A stretch of 64,000 nt of DNA, taken from the NCBI RefSeq assembly GCF_023715415.1, contig NZ_JAMBOB010000007.1, positions 124,001 through 188,000 of the forward strand. Direction: 5' to 3'. Positions 30,496 through 38,793 of this stretch are shown here, one piece after another (within the stretch, counting starts at the first letter, position 1; each line of letters begins with the position of its first letter). The stretch comes from Neobacillus niacini. Its GTDB lineage: Bacteria; Bacillota; Bacilli; Bacillales; Cytobacillaceae. Under the pieces are notes generated by a model, which saw only the letters and a program-made list of their open reading frames with translations, was not told the origin of the DNA and ran no database searches. A program made the position numbers and the translations under genes.

Positions 30496-32655
30496 ATGAA
30501 AGAATCTTCATTTAAAGCAGAATTAAAAACAATCCTTTCCAATCGAAAGGTGCTCATTCCCATCATCGCCATCCTCTTTATACCTGTTCTTTATGCAGGA
30601 ATGTTCCTGTGGGCGTTTTGGGATCCTTATAAATATTTAGAACACCTGCCTGTGGCGATTGTGAATCAGGATGAGGGGGCCGAACTCGAAGGGCAAAGGC
30701 TTGAGATTGGGGATGACCTGGTCAAAAATCTGAAGAAAAGTAATACGTTTGATTTTGATATTGTGGACAAAAAGCAGGGTTACCAAGGCTTAGAAGACCA
30801 AAAGTATTATATTCTAGTGGAAATTCCAAATGATTTTTCAAAAAATGCCACAACACTGCTTGAGGATCAGCCCCAAAAGCTACAAATCAAATATGTACCG
30901 AATGAGGGGGCAAACTTTCTATCGGCGCAAATTGGGGAAACCGCGATGAAGGAAATCAAAGCGGAGATTTCAAAAGAGATTGTCGCCACTTACTCTGAAA
31001 GCATTTTTGAAAAAGTAACTGAGATGGCAGGCGGGTTAGACCAGGCAAGTGAAGGAGCCGGCCAGCTCAACGAGGGTTCGGTAAAACTCAACGAAGGTGC
31101 TGAACAAATCAAGGAAAACCTCGAGCTCTTAGCAAGTAAATCAATTGAGTTCGGAGAAGGTATGAATAGCGCGGCGAACGGTTCCAATGAAGTAGCCAAA
31201 GGAACCGCAGCGATACAACAAGGGTTACAGGAAGTCGACGAAAAACTACCGCAGCTGGTGACAGGCACCGAAAAAGCACAAGCAGGAGCACAGCAGATAA
31301 AAGAAGAGCTGCCAGCGGGAATTGCGGCAGGTATCAGCTCGCAATTAGCAGGAAGTACGGAGAAATTGAATGCGGGTATCAATCAATTTGAAACGCAGCT
31401 TGGGGCAGGTTTGTCATCGCAGATTGCTGATCAAATGATTGCGCAGCAAACCGCTAAAATGCAGGAGCTGGCGGCAGCGTTAATCGAAAATGGTATTCCA
31501 GCTGAAAAAGTGGCAGCGATTATGAAACAACAGACCGCACCAACTAAGGAAGAGGTCGAGCAGCAGGTAGCGCAGGCAATCAACCCTGGATTGCACCAGG
31601 GCTTCTCGCAATTTAAAACACAGGTAAATGGACAATTGCTTGGAGCGACTGCTGGTTTAGAATTACAATTGAAAAAACAAACAGATCCTGTATTTGATCA
31701 ATTAATTGGCGGAATCGGTGAAATCAACGCCAACCAGGTGAAGTTACAGCAAGGAATCCACCAGCTGTATACTGGTTCAACTACACTAAATGCAGGTGCC
31801 AACCAACTGACAACTGGAATGGGAGAATTGACTGCAGGTGCGGGCAAAATGACAGAAGGAACGGGTAAGCTTGCGGAGGGTTCTACTAAATTGCAAGAAG
31901 GTACGGAAAAATTGCAGGACGGTACTTCCGAATTAAACGCGAAGCTTTCGGAAGGGGCTGAAGCTGCGAATAGCGTAAAAGCCGATGAAGACACCTATGA
32001 TATGATGGGCGAGCCCGTTAAGGTCGATAAAAATGAGATTAACACTGTGCCAAACTATGGTACCGGCTTTGCTCCTTACTTTATCTCACTCGGACTTTTC
32101 GTAGGTGCCCTAATCATCTCCATCGTGTTCGGTCTGAGAGAACCAGCCATCAAACCAGCTTCTGCTGCACAGTGGTTCTTCGGTAAATTAGGAGTTATCA
32201 CGATTATAGGTGTGCTTCAAGCACTATTAGTTGATTTTGTGTTACTCGTTGGATTGGGAATTGAGGTACAAAGCTTGCCAGTGTTTATCGTGACCACAAT
32301 TCTTACAAGCATGGTATTCGTTACATTAATACAAATGCTCGTCACATCCATGGCAGATGTGGGTCGATTCATTGCGATTCTCATCCTGATCATGCAATTA
32401 ACGACAAGCGCGGGAACCTTCCCACTTGCGTTAATTCCAGAGGCGCTGCAGCCATTCAACGCATTCTTCCCAATGACGTACTGTGTCCAAGCGTTCAAAG
32501 CCGTCATCTCAAGCGGTGATTTTGCTTACATGTGGCAAAACAATTTGATCTTACTAGCTTACAGTGCTGGTTTCATGATTGTTACAATTACCTACATGGC
32601 ACTTACGTTCAAAAGAAAACAGGTTAGTGAGGCAGTGCTTGAACAAGCAGCATAA
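30496..32655 (+). CDS. yhgE: YhgE/Pip family membrane protein
   Basis: 719 residues. One N-terminal helix (about 17-37, VLIPIIAILFIPVLYAGMF) is followed by an outer region containing NQDEGA and DFSKNATTLL blocks. A long Gly/Gln-rich helical middle follows with recurring L-x-E-G-x3-L/I motifs (GSVKLNEGAEQI, GTGKLAEGSTKLQEGTEKLQDGTSEL), then at least five C-terminal helices resembling ABC-2 permeases. Homologues include the phage infection protein Pip of Lactococcus and the ESX-linked EsaA. The substrate is unknown. ATG follows GGAGGGAG. An in-frame GGTGACAGGCACC copy at 31257 encodes V-T-G-T. Likely repressed by the adjacent TetR protein. Confidence 0.93.
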   Translation: MKESSFKAELKTILSNRKVLIPIIAILFIPVLYAGMFLWAFWDPYKYLEHLPVAIVNQDEGAELEGQRLEIGDDLVKNLKKSNTFDFDIVDKKQGYQGLEDQKYYILVEIPNDFSKNATTLLEDQPQKLQIKYVPNEGANFLSAQIGETAMKEIKAEISKEIVATYSESIFEKVTEMAGGLDQASEGAGQLNEGSVKLNEGAEQIKENLELLASKSIEFGEGMNSAANGSNEVAKGTAAIQQGLQEVDEKLPQLVTGTEKAQAGAQQIKEELPAGIAAGISSQLAGSTEKLNAGINQFETQLGAGLSSQIADQMIAQQTAKMQELAAALIENGIPAEKVAAIMKQQTAPTKEEVEQQVAQAINPGLHQGFSQFKTQVNGQLLGATAGLELQLKKQTDPVFDQLIGGIGEINANQVKLQQGIHQLYTGSTTLNAGANQLTTGMGELTAGAGKMTEGTGKLAEGSTKLQEGTEKLQDGTSELNAKLSEGAEAANSVKADEDTYDMMGEPVKVDKNEINTVPNYGTGFAPYFISLGLFVGALIISIVFGLREPAIKPASAAQWFFGKLGVITIIGVLQALLVDFVLLVGLGIEVQSLPVFIVTTILTSMVFVTLIQMLVTSMADVGRFIAILILIMQLTTSAGTFPLALIPEALQPFNAFFPMTYCVQAFKAVISSGDFAYMWQNNLILLAYSAGFMIVTITYMALTFKRKQVSEAVLEQAA
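31257..31269 (+). repeat. GGTGACAGGCACC repeat inside yhgE
   Basis: Exact 13-mer within the coding sequence, in the low-complexity linker, read as V-T-G-T. Confidence 0.8.
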
Positions 32656-32660
32656 TAGTA

Positions 32661-32704
32661 AAGAAACACTGGGTTCGTGGAGGCGAATCCGGTGTTTTTT
32701 TTAT
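32661..32704 (+). terminator. Terminator after yhgE
   Basis: AACACTGGGTTCG / CGAATCCGGTGTT around TGGAGG, followed by TTTTTTTAT. Confidence 0.85.
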
Positions 32705-32716
32705 CCGTGGATTTTG

Positions 32717-33065
32717 TTAGGCAGATAAACAAAGGTAATATGCAGGTAAAAGGAGCTTTATGCAGGTAAGAAGATATAATCCGCAGGTGAAGGAACCATT
32801 TTGGCAGGTAAAGAGATTTTGGATAAAAAAGGTAATTGAAAAATCGCAAACTGTTCTATAATGAACGAAAAAAACTGAGCAAAATACCAATTTACAGGAA
32901 GTTTAGATACCTAAACCATGCCGCAGCCTGGCATGATAAGCATCAAGTTTAGGTTTGGATTTTGTTAGGCAGATAAACAAAGGAAAAATGCAGGTGAACT
33001 GGAAAAGATGCAGGTTAGAGGCTAAAATCCGCATGTGAAGGAATCAATTTGGCAGGTAATAAATA
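32717..33065. repeat. Two units with phased GCAGGT boxes (cluster 2)
   Basis: Units start at 32717 and 32965 (248 bases apart) with TTAGGCAGATAAACAAAGG. GCAGGT-like boxes begin at 32721, 32742, 32762, 32783, 32804 and at 32969, 32990, 33010, 33031, 33052, the same 21-20-21-21 steps as cluster 1. The linker between has a CATGCCGCAGCCTGGCATG hairpin, like the linkers of cluster 1. It fills the yhgE-LysE interval. Confidence 0.9.
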
Positions 33066-33091
33066 ATTGTGATTTGTAATTTAAATATAGA

Positions 33092-33116
33092 AAAAGCAGT
33101 GGAATGCCACTGCTTT
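33092..33116 (-). terminator. Terminator of the LysE gene
   Basis: Perfect AGCAGTGGAATGCCACTGCT palindrome; on the minus strand it is followed by TTTTTC. Confidence 0.8.
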
Positions 33117-33131
33117 AGAGTTACCAATCTA

Positions 33132-33770
33132 TTAATGTGCCTTTTCCAGTGCCAGTTTGATCCCGAAACCAATTAGAACAGTTCCCGTTATTCCTTCCAT
33201 TAACATTTGAGTCTTAGGCTTTTTCATAAAAGTACGAATTTGATTAAGAAGGTAGATATAGAACAGAAACCAGAGTGCAGTTAACAGCGTATAGGTGATT
33301 CCCATGATGAGAAACGGAATAAAAGAATTGCTGCCGGAATCTACGAACTGAGGCAGGAAGGTTAGGAAAAATACGGCTACTTTTGGATTTAAGAGGTTGG
33401 TTAGGAACCCCTGCTTAAAACAAGACTTGTTATCATACTTGCTCTCAGCAGCCATTTCGGCGGGTGCTGTTTTGTTCTGCTTTAATGCCCATAATGTCTT
33501 GATTCCTAAAAAAACCAAGTAGACCGCACCGAAATATTTGAAGACAGAAAATAAAAGAGCTGACTTCACAATAATCGCTGAAAGCCCGACCACCGCAGCC
33601 AGAGTATGGATGAGTAAGGCGCAACAAGTACCAAACATCGTTCTAAACCCACCGGTTCTTCCCACTGTTAGCGTGTTTTTTGTCGCAATGGCTGTATCAG
33701 GACCAGGTAAAAGAATCAGTAAAATACACATAATCACAAACAAATAGAAGTTCTCCAAAATAATCAGCAC
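33132..33770 (-). CDS. LysE family exporter
   Basis: 212 residues, six predicted membrane helices. The LysE/RhtB signature is in the N-terminal LLPGPDTAIATKNTLTVGRTGG, with the Pro-Gly-Pro motif, and in the later GFLTNLLNPKVAVFFLTFLPQF. Family members export amino acids or related compounds by proton exchange; the substrate cannot be told from sequence. The start is uncertain: GTG at 33770 abuts GGGAAGG, and a TTG at 33758 has better spacing. It is a single gene between cluster 2 repeats and the sigma-factor pair. Confidence 0.88.
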   Translation of the reverse strand: MLIILENFYLFVIMCILLILLPGPDTAIATKNTLTVGRTGGFRTMFGTCCALLIHTLAAVVGLSAIIVKSALLFSVFKYFGAVYLVFLGIKTLWALKQNKTAPAEMAAESKYDNKSCFKQGFLTNLLNPKVAVFFLTFLPQFVDSGSNSFIPFLIMGITYTLLTALWFLFYIYLLNQIRTFMKKPKTQMLMEGITGTVLIGFGIKLALEKAH

Positions 33771-33843
33771 CTTCCCATTGAAAATTGTTAAACTTACTTT
33801 ATCATAAATATTTTGAATTATGTTTCACTTTTTAAAAATTACT

Positions 33844-33869
33844 TGTAACCTTTTGCAGTTTCGTTTGTC
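33844..33869 (+). promoter_or_regulatory. Candidate ECF-type promoter of the sigma gene
   Basis: TGTAACCTTTT with AAC-N16-TGTC, similar to autoregulated ECF sigma promoters of Bacillus (TGWAAC, N16, CGTC). It ends 25 bases before the start codon. Confidence 0.4.
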
Positions 33870-33894
33870 ATTAGTAATGGGAGGAGAGAGAGAC

Positions 33895-34377
33895 ATGACA
33901 GATCCGCTTGAAGAAATGTATCAGGCATATAAAGATTCGGTTTTCCGTTATCTTCGCAATATGTGCCACAGCACCACGACTGCAGAAGAATTGACGCATG
34001 ATACATTCATTAAAGCCTTCAAGGGATTGGGGCGGTTTCGCGGCGAGTCTTCCCTGAAAACGTGGCTTTTTAAAATTGCACGCAATACATATTTGAATGA
34101 GGCAAAGAAAATTTCACAAAAGAACGAGATTACATATGCAGAGCCGGAGCTTCAGTCTCGTGGAACAATCCGGAACATCGAAACAGAATTGATGGTAAGA
34201 CACACTTTTCAAAAGCTAACAGAACAAGAAAAGACGCTTTTGGTTTTAAGGGAACAAGGTTTTTCGCTTAACGAGATGGCGGATATTCTAGGTCAGAAAG
34301 AAGGCAGCGTTAAGGTCGGAATTCATCGGGCGAAAAAGAAGTTTAAAAAGTACTATCTTGAAGGGGAGGGGGAATGA
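33895..34377 (+). CDS. ECF-type RNA polymerase sigma factor
   Basis: 160 residues, the ECF size with region 2 (YQAYKDSVFRYLRNMCHSTTTAEELTHDTFIKAFKGL in blocks) and region 4 (LTEQEKTLLVLREQGFSLNEMADILGQKEGSVKVGIHRAKKKFKK in blocks) and a short linker. It directs transcription of an envelope or stress regulon when freed from its anti-sigma factor, the next gene. ATG 33895 follows GGGAGGAGAG; the in-frame ATG at 33820 lies in the promoter. The stop overlaps the next start (ATGA), so the two are translationally coupled. Confidence 0.93.
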   Translation: MTDPLEEMYQAYKDSVFRYLRNMCHSTTTAEELTHDTFIKAFKGLGRFRGESSLKTWLFKIARNTYLNEAKKISQKNEITYAEPELQSRGTIRNIETELMVRHTFQKLTEQEKTLLVLREQGFSLNEMADILGQKEGSVKVGIHRAKKKFKKYYLEGEGE

Positions 34378-35825
34378 AAATGAAGCTGAATTGCAGCCTG
34401 GTAGAAGATTTGTATCCTTTGTATGAAGAAAATGAATTAAGGCCGGAAAACCGTCGGGCAGTGGAAGAGCATTTACAGCACTGCAGGGAGTGCCGAGAAT
34501 TGTATCAAAAGGGATCTGGATTTTCAGAGCTTTCTTTTTCCTCTGAAGAGACATTATCAAAGGAAGTCGATGACAGGATCCGGATTGGCTTCAGACTAAG
34601 AAGGATGAAAATGATAGCAGCCCTTCTTGCAGTCGTCATTCTTGTATCTGGAATCAATCAGTATGCTGCGAACCGTGAAAAAGTTGCTACTCTTCTGGAT
34701 GGAGTTTATCTATATGCGGAGTCACTTAATGAAATAGCCAAAAATCCATATGAAATCGACCGAAACGGGCAGTTTCTATCGTATGCAGCAGAAGATATTG
34801 TGGATTTAGACGAGGAATTGATTTGGTTTGAGCGTAAAAATGCCCCTTTACTTGTTAATAGCCAGGAGCTGGATGAAATGGCTGCAACCCTTAGAGAGCG
34901 AAGAAACCAGGGCCTTGAGGATGAAACGGACCTTAAGGCCATAGAACTTTTACAAACGTATGCCAGCACTCTTTTTAAGCATGTTGGGAAGGAATATAAT
35001 GAATTCCATCATGGCTATAGTTCTTATTTTGAGTTTTTAGATACAGAAGGAATCGGAAATCCAATAAGCAAAATAAATGAACTCGCGTTTTTTTATAACA
35101 GGTACCACAAGCTTCCTTCCGAGATGAAGCTGATAAAAGAGAAAAATCTAAAGGAGATTATTAGAACGGCCTTCAATGCGGAGGATGGCAAGGTTGAATT
35201 TGAAAAAATGAATGATCATTATGGAGTGTATCGGTTTGATCTTCAACAAGGAAAAACCAAAATCGATGGTGAAATGGACGGTTATTCCGGAATTATTGTA
35301 TCAGCATTTAATTATGGACATCAATTAAATGATCAAAAGCCTCTAGAACAGAGGGAGGTCATGAAAAAAGCAGAACAAATGCTTAAGTCGATTTACGGGA
35401 AAACTGCGGCCTTTGAAATTAACGTTGAACAAAACAAGGAAGAGATAGAAGGACAGCCGAATCTTTATCGTTTTAGGTTCACTCCCGTTGCAGGAGAATA
35501 CAAGCTGCACTTCCCACTAGGAGAGCCGTTTGTCATTGAATTTGACGCGGGAACTGGGGGGTTTTACATGTTATCCGCCCAGCCGGCACTGCATTCAAGA
35601 GAGTTATTCTCGAAAAATTATCAGGAAAAGCTAAGTCAAGCTTCACTCGAAACCAAGGCAGAGCAAATTTTAGGTGAACCAGTGAAAGTTATTGGAACTG
35701 GCATTATATACTCAACCGTTTCGGCCGACCATGTCCTTGTCCATATTTTTGAAGGGAAAGAAAAACGGATTTATATCAATGCCGAAACTGGCATAGTGGA
35801 AAGACCTTCTTTATCTTTTCATTAA
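34374..35825 (+). CDS. Membrane anti-sigma factor with zinc-finger N-terminus and large outer domain
   Basis: 483 residues. The N-terminal zinc-binding anti-sigma motif is visible in VEEHLQHCRECRELY (H-x3-C-x2-C) with an upstream Cys in LNCSLVEDLYPLY. One membrane helix lies at about residues 78-96 (MIAALLAVVILVSGINQYA). About 380 residues follow outside, far longer than in usual anti-sigma factors. Its end, with FDAGTGGFYML and EGKEKRIYINAETGIVE, recalls the PepSY-like repeats of YpeB, a weak resemblance. It should hold the preceding sigma factor at the membrane. Start ATG 34374; ATG 34380 is an alternative. Confidence 0.88.
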   Translation: MKMKLNCSLVEDLYPLYEENELRPENRRAVEEHLQHCRECRELYQKGSGFSELSFSSEETLSKEVDDRIRIGFRLRRMKMIAALLAVVILVSGINQYAANREKVATLLDGVYLYAESLNEIAKNPYEIDRNGQFLSYAAEDIVDLDEELIWFERKNAPLLVNSQELDEMAATLRERRNQGLEDETDLKAIELLQTYASTLFKHVGKEYNEFHHGYSSYFEFLDTEGIGNPISKINELAFFYNRYHKLPSEMKLIKEKNLKEIIRTAFNAEDGKVEFEKMNDHYGVYRFDLQQGKTKIDGEMDGYSGIIVSAFNYGHQLNDQKPLEQREVMKKAEQMLKSIYGKTAAFEINVEQNKEEIEGQPNLYRFRFTPVAGEYKLHFPLGEPFVIEFDAGTGGFYMLSAQPALHSRELFSKNYQEKLSQASLETKAEQILGEPVKVIGTGIIYSTVSADHVLVHIFEGKEKRIYINAETGIVERPSLSFH

Positions 35826-35832
35826 GCCTTTG

Positions 35833-35909
35833 GGACCATGGGGACGGTTCTAGCGGTCTTTTTGTGGAATGAGTTTTCATTCTTCGGACCACTAGAACCG
35901 TCACCGTGG
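35833..35909. repeat. GGGACGGTTCTAGTGGTC palindrome, copy 1
   Basis: Imperfect inverted arms GGGGACGGTTCTAGCGGTC and GGACCACTAGAACCGTCACC around a 30-base A/T-rich centre. Other copies: 36884, 42075, 44342, 44855, half copy at 40596. It separates convergent genes here and may act as a terminator. Confidence 0.85.
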
Positions 35910-35911
35910 AT

Positions 35912-36847
35912 TTAACTTCTGGTAAATTTGTATTTTCTCAATGAAATAAATAAGAAAATTCCAAGAGAAACAATGGTCCAAATAAGGGAAATCGCCGGAT
36001 TAATATTTGTGACAACAAATAAGGATGGGATGTCACCTAAGGCAGAGTCATCCATCGTGAGGAACCACCCCAACAGCATATTATTGGCTGCGTGTGCCCC
36101 AATCGACAATTCGGCACTGTTTGTTTTTACGGTGATATAACACCAAATGAATCCAGTTAACAAATAATCGGCACCCACCAAAAGGGGAGAATACCCCATC
36201 TCAGGATTGGCGAAATGGAGTGCGCCAAAAATGGATCCTGCTAGAAGTGATAAAAGAAAAGGAATGGTAATCCATTTTCCGAAAAACTGTAAGAGATAGC
36301 CTCTAAAGAATAATTCCTCACAGGTTGTTTGAAGGGGAGTTAAAACCAGCACGAGCACAAATAAAATCAAGAAATCAGAAACGGTAACATCGTTAAGGTA
36401 GTAATCCCCAGGGGTTAGGATGGAATCGATGATGGAAGTAAGACCCAGGATGACAAAGAAAGTAATAAATCCAAAGCCAAGTTTCTTCCAATCTATTTTT
36501 CGATTTGGCGTGATGAGCGATGTAAATCTGCGTTTATGAATGAAACGAATACCGACAAATAGGCCCAACAGCCAAAATAAAAATTGTGAGTTCATCAAGA
36601 CGAAATAAAGTGACGGGTTAATTCCCACATAATCCTCTTTTTCAAAGTCAAAATAGGTATTGGGGTTTCCGTCTGTATTCACGATCCATTCACTAATGAT
36701 GATATACGGCAGCGCCCCAACCAAGATGAACAGAATAATGACGATAAATGAAGATAAATAACGCTTCCAGCTATTCTTGCCTTCTTTTACTTTAATAAAA
36801 TTCAATTTTTTGTAACACCAACATTCTAATAATTTTGAAAAATACAT
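35912..36847 (-). CDS. CPBP family intramembrane metalloprotease
   Basis: About 311 residues, seven or eight membrane helices. The CPBP/Rce1-like motifs are intact: EELFFRGYLLQFFG (E-E-x3-R), FGALHFANPE (F-x3-H) and GAHAANNMLLG (H-x3-N). They form the presumed metal site in the membrane. Bacterial members act in bacteriocin immunity or protein processing. The start is uncertain: ATG 36847 has a weak site, and TTG 36805 is another option. The long open frame upstream crosses a dispersed palindrome and is rejected. Confidence 0.85.
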   Translation of the reverse strand: MYFSKLLECWCYKKLNFIKVKEGKNSWKRYLSSFIVIILFILVGALPYIIISEWIVNTDGNPNTYFDFEKEDYVGINPSLYFVLMNSQFLFWLLGLFVGIRFIHKRRFTSLITPNRKIDWKKLGFGFITFFVILGLTSIIDSILTPGDYYLNDVTVSDFLILFVLVLVLTPLQTTCEELFFRGYLLQFFGKWITIPFLLSLLAGSIFGALHFANPEMGYSPLLVGADYLLTGFIWCYITVKTNSAELSIGAHAANNMLLGWFLTMDDSALGDIPSLFVVTNINPAISLIWTIVSLGIFLFISLRKYKFTRS

Positions 36848-36883
36848 ACAGATTATTACATCTTTGGCTAGATTAGTCAATAA

Positions 36884-36963
36884 GGACCGTGGGGACGGTC
36901 CGAGTGGTCTTTTTGTGGAAGGGATATCCATTTTTGGACCACGAGAACCGTCCCCGTGTCTCC
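36884..36963. repeat. GGGACGGTTCTAGTGGTC palindrome, copy 2
   Basis: Arms GGGGACGGTCCGAGTGGTC and GGACCACGAGAACCGTCCCC with the central GGATATCC found in copies 3 and 4, followed by a short CGTGTCTCCC duplication. Confidence 0.85.
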
Positions 36964-36983
36964 CCGTGTCTCCCAATGGGTGT

Positions 36984-37514
36984 TCAAACTGTCCATTTCT
37001 GTATAATAAACCTAGCAAAGAGCCCTGTAACGATATAAAAAACAAAGGAATAGATGTATTTCCATTTTAAATAGGTAACCGTTCCAAGCATAATGGAAAT
37101 AGGCTCTCCAACAAATGCAAAAATTGCAGCTTGACTAACAAGGGCAATCGTGAATGTTTTCCATGTAGTAAAGTATTGAAATATCAACATACACGCGACT
37201 GGAATGATAGAGAAGTCAAATGGAAGTGCTAGAAGACCAACAGGTACAAAACTAATGGGATAAATCCAAGCACATAATTCACTGCCCAGATCATCAGTGA
37301 AACTGGTAATAAGAATGACAATGAGTCCAAAACTCCAGATTTGAAGAATACGGTCTCTATCAAGAAGTTTCATAAAGAGTAACCAAGGTCCAACAAAAGT
37401 AATGACAAGAAACCACCATCCCCAAGTAAATAAAGAATGTGCTAACCAATTTTCAATAGCCAAAGTGGCGTATCTTTGTTGTAATTCCATTAACTCCCTT
37501 ACAATTCCATCCAT
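36984..37514 (-). CDS. CBO0543 family membrane protein, copy 2
   Basis: 176 residues, five predicted helices. Shared with copy 1 are the D-x-L-G-S-E-L-C-A-W-I-Y-P segment, LLALPFDFSIIPVACMLIFQY, and AFVGEPISIMLGTVTYLKWKYIYS (in blocks) with the GEP and W-K-Y-x-Y-S residues. Function unknown. The start was set at ATG 37514, nine bases after GGAG; an ATG at 37529 in frame has no clear site. The gene is bordered by the palindrome on its 3' side. Confidence 0.75.
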   Translation of the reverse strand: MDGIVRELMELQQRYATLAIENWLAHSLFTWGWWFLVITFVGPWLLFMKLLDRDRILQIWSFGLIVILITSFTDDLGSELCAWIYPISFVPVGLLALPFDFSIIPVACMLIFQYFTTWKTFTIALVSQAAIFAFVGEPISIMLGTVTYLKWKYIYSFVFYIVTGLFARFIIQKWTV

Positions 37515-37574
37515 ATCCGCCAACTCCATTTTTACTTACTAGTGTGTCATTTTTATTTGGTGAAAATTCAAGGC

Positions 37575-37701
37575 AGTTCCTATTCAACCCTTTTATTTAA
37601 ATCGTTTTAAGGGCATACAAAAAACCATTGATTGGCAAAATGATAATCTTAATGAAGCAGCCGAAATCTATGCGGCAGATATCATCAAAAAGATTAGATG
37701 A
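37575..37701 (+). pseudogene. Possible C-terminal gene remnant
   Basis: An open stretch without start site reads ...GIQKTIDWQNDNLNEAAEIYAADIIKKIR and then stops. The composition is protein-like but the beginning is missing; it may be the tail of a lost gene. Alternatively chance. Confidence 0.3.
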
Positions 37702-37780
37702 AAAGACCAATGTATTTTGAATAAAGGGTTATTCAACTATTTAAGGAATACATAAAAATACGTTAGGAGAGGGTGATTAT

Positions 37781-38275
37781 ATGAGCATAGGTGGAGAGTA
37801 TTTGAAAACAGTTACTCATCGCTTTACGGAAGCAAAAATAACCGCTGAAAAAGCAATTGCGCAATTAAACGAAAGCGAATTATTTTGGTCCCCGAATGAA
37901 GAGTCCAATAGTATCGCGATTATTATCAAACACATGAGCGGGAATATGGTATCTCGCTGGACTGATTTCTTACACAGTGATGGGGAAAAACCATATCGCA
38001 ATCGTGATGATGAGTTTGTGGGGGATATGAAAACGAAAGAACAAGTGATGGAATTGTGGGAACTTGGTTGGGGTACCTTTTTATCTGCATTGAAAGATAT
38101 TGACGAAGAACACCTCTTAAAAACAATTACGATTCGAAATGAATCACATTCAGTTATAGAAGCAATTGAACGCCAAATGTACCATTATTCTTATCATGTT
38201 GGGCAGATTATTTATATCGCGAAATATTTGAAATCTGGTGACTGGAAATCCCCAACCATTCCTCGGAAAAAGTAA
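37781..38275 (+). CDS. DinB-like protein of the DUF1572 type
   Basis: 164 residues, a four-helix bundle of the DinB/YfiT superfamily. The metal-binding His residues are suggested by IIIKHMSGN (near residue 50), and by YHYSYHVGQIIYIAKYL toward the end, as in this superfamily. LFWSPNEESNSIAIIIKH is characteristic of the DUF1572 branch. Such proteins include thiol-dependent transferases, but the substrate is unknown. ATG follows AGGAGAGGGTG. It is followed after about 70 bases by a MORN-like gene on the same strand. Confidence 0.88.
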   Translation: MSIGGEYLKTVTHRFTEAKITAEKAIAQLNESELFWSPNEESNSIAIIIKHMSGNMVSRWTDFLHSDGEKPYRNRDDEFVGDMKTKEQVMELWELGWGTFLSALKDIDEEHLLKTITIRNESHSVIEAIERQMYHYSYHVGQIIYIAKYLKSGDWKSPTIPRKK

Positions 38276-38344
38276 ATATGTTCATGAGTTAACATTTTGA
38301 TTTAATAGTGATAGGAAATAAAAAATGGTGGTCGGAGGTAAGTT

Positions 38345-38626
38345 ATGGTGAATGAAAAATGTGACTTGATACACCCAAACGGTGTCAAAGAAAAGAAACT
38401 GGCAGTGATTGATGGATACACGATAAAGTACCATGCAAATGGAAAAACAATATGGTCAAAAGGAAAAATGGTTGAAGATATGCCAGAAGGCTATTGGGAA
38501 TGGTACCGTGCCGACGGGACAATAAAGCGTTCAGGATATTTTGAAAAAGGTGAGCCTGTTGGTGAGTGGGTCACTTATGATAGCAAAGGTGAAAAATACA
38601 AAACGACCAATCGTGATAAAAAATAG
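38345..38626 (+). CDS. Small MORN-repeat-like protein (YwqK type)
   Basis: 93 residues composed of short repeats with the pattern Y-x-NGK-x2-W-x-G-x-x2-x-G-x-W-x2-Y: KYHANGKTIWSKGKM, EGYWEWYRADGTIKRSGYFEKGEPVGEWVTYDSKGEKYKT (in blocks). This is the MORN_2 pattern of the YwqK family, sometimes annotated as antitoxin-like; no toxin gene is seen next to it. ATG follows GGAGGTAAGTT. It could share a transcript with the upstream DinB-like gene. Confidence 0.75.
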   Translation: MVNEKCDLIHPNGVKEKKLAVIDGYTIKYHANGKTIWSKGKMVEDMPEGYWEWYRADGTIKRSGYFEKGEPVGEWVTYDSKGEKYKTTNRDKK

Positions 38627-38793
38627 TTACTTAATAATTACCACAGGGGGAATGGGTATGGAGCAAGATTTTTGGATAGAAAGCTAGTTGGCTTTTTCTT
38701 TTTCGATGCTGGCTGGTTGAATAAAGAAGATGCATTTTATTTAACAAAAAAGGACACGTTATATATAGAATTTATACTGAAAGGACTAAAAAA
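38627..38793. other. Short intergenic stretch with a 9-codon frame
   Basis: AGGGGGAATGGGT precedes an ATG at 38659 that reads only nine codons (MEQDFWIES) to TAG. It could be a leader peptide or a remnant; a weak AGCTAGTTGGCTTTTTC hairpin follows. Confidence 0.3.
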
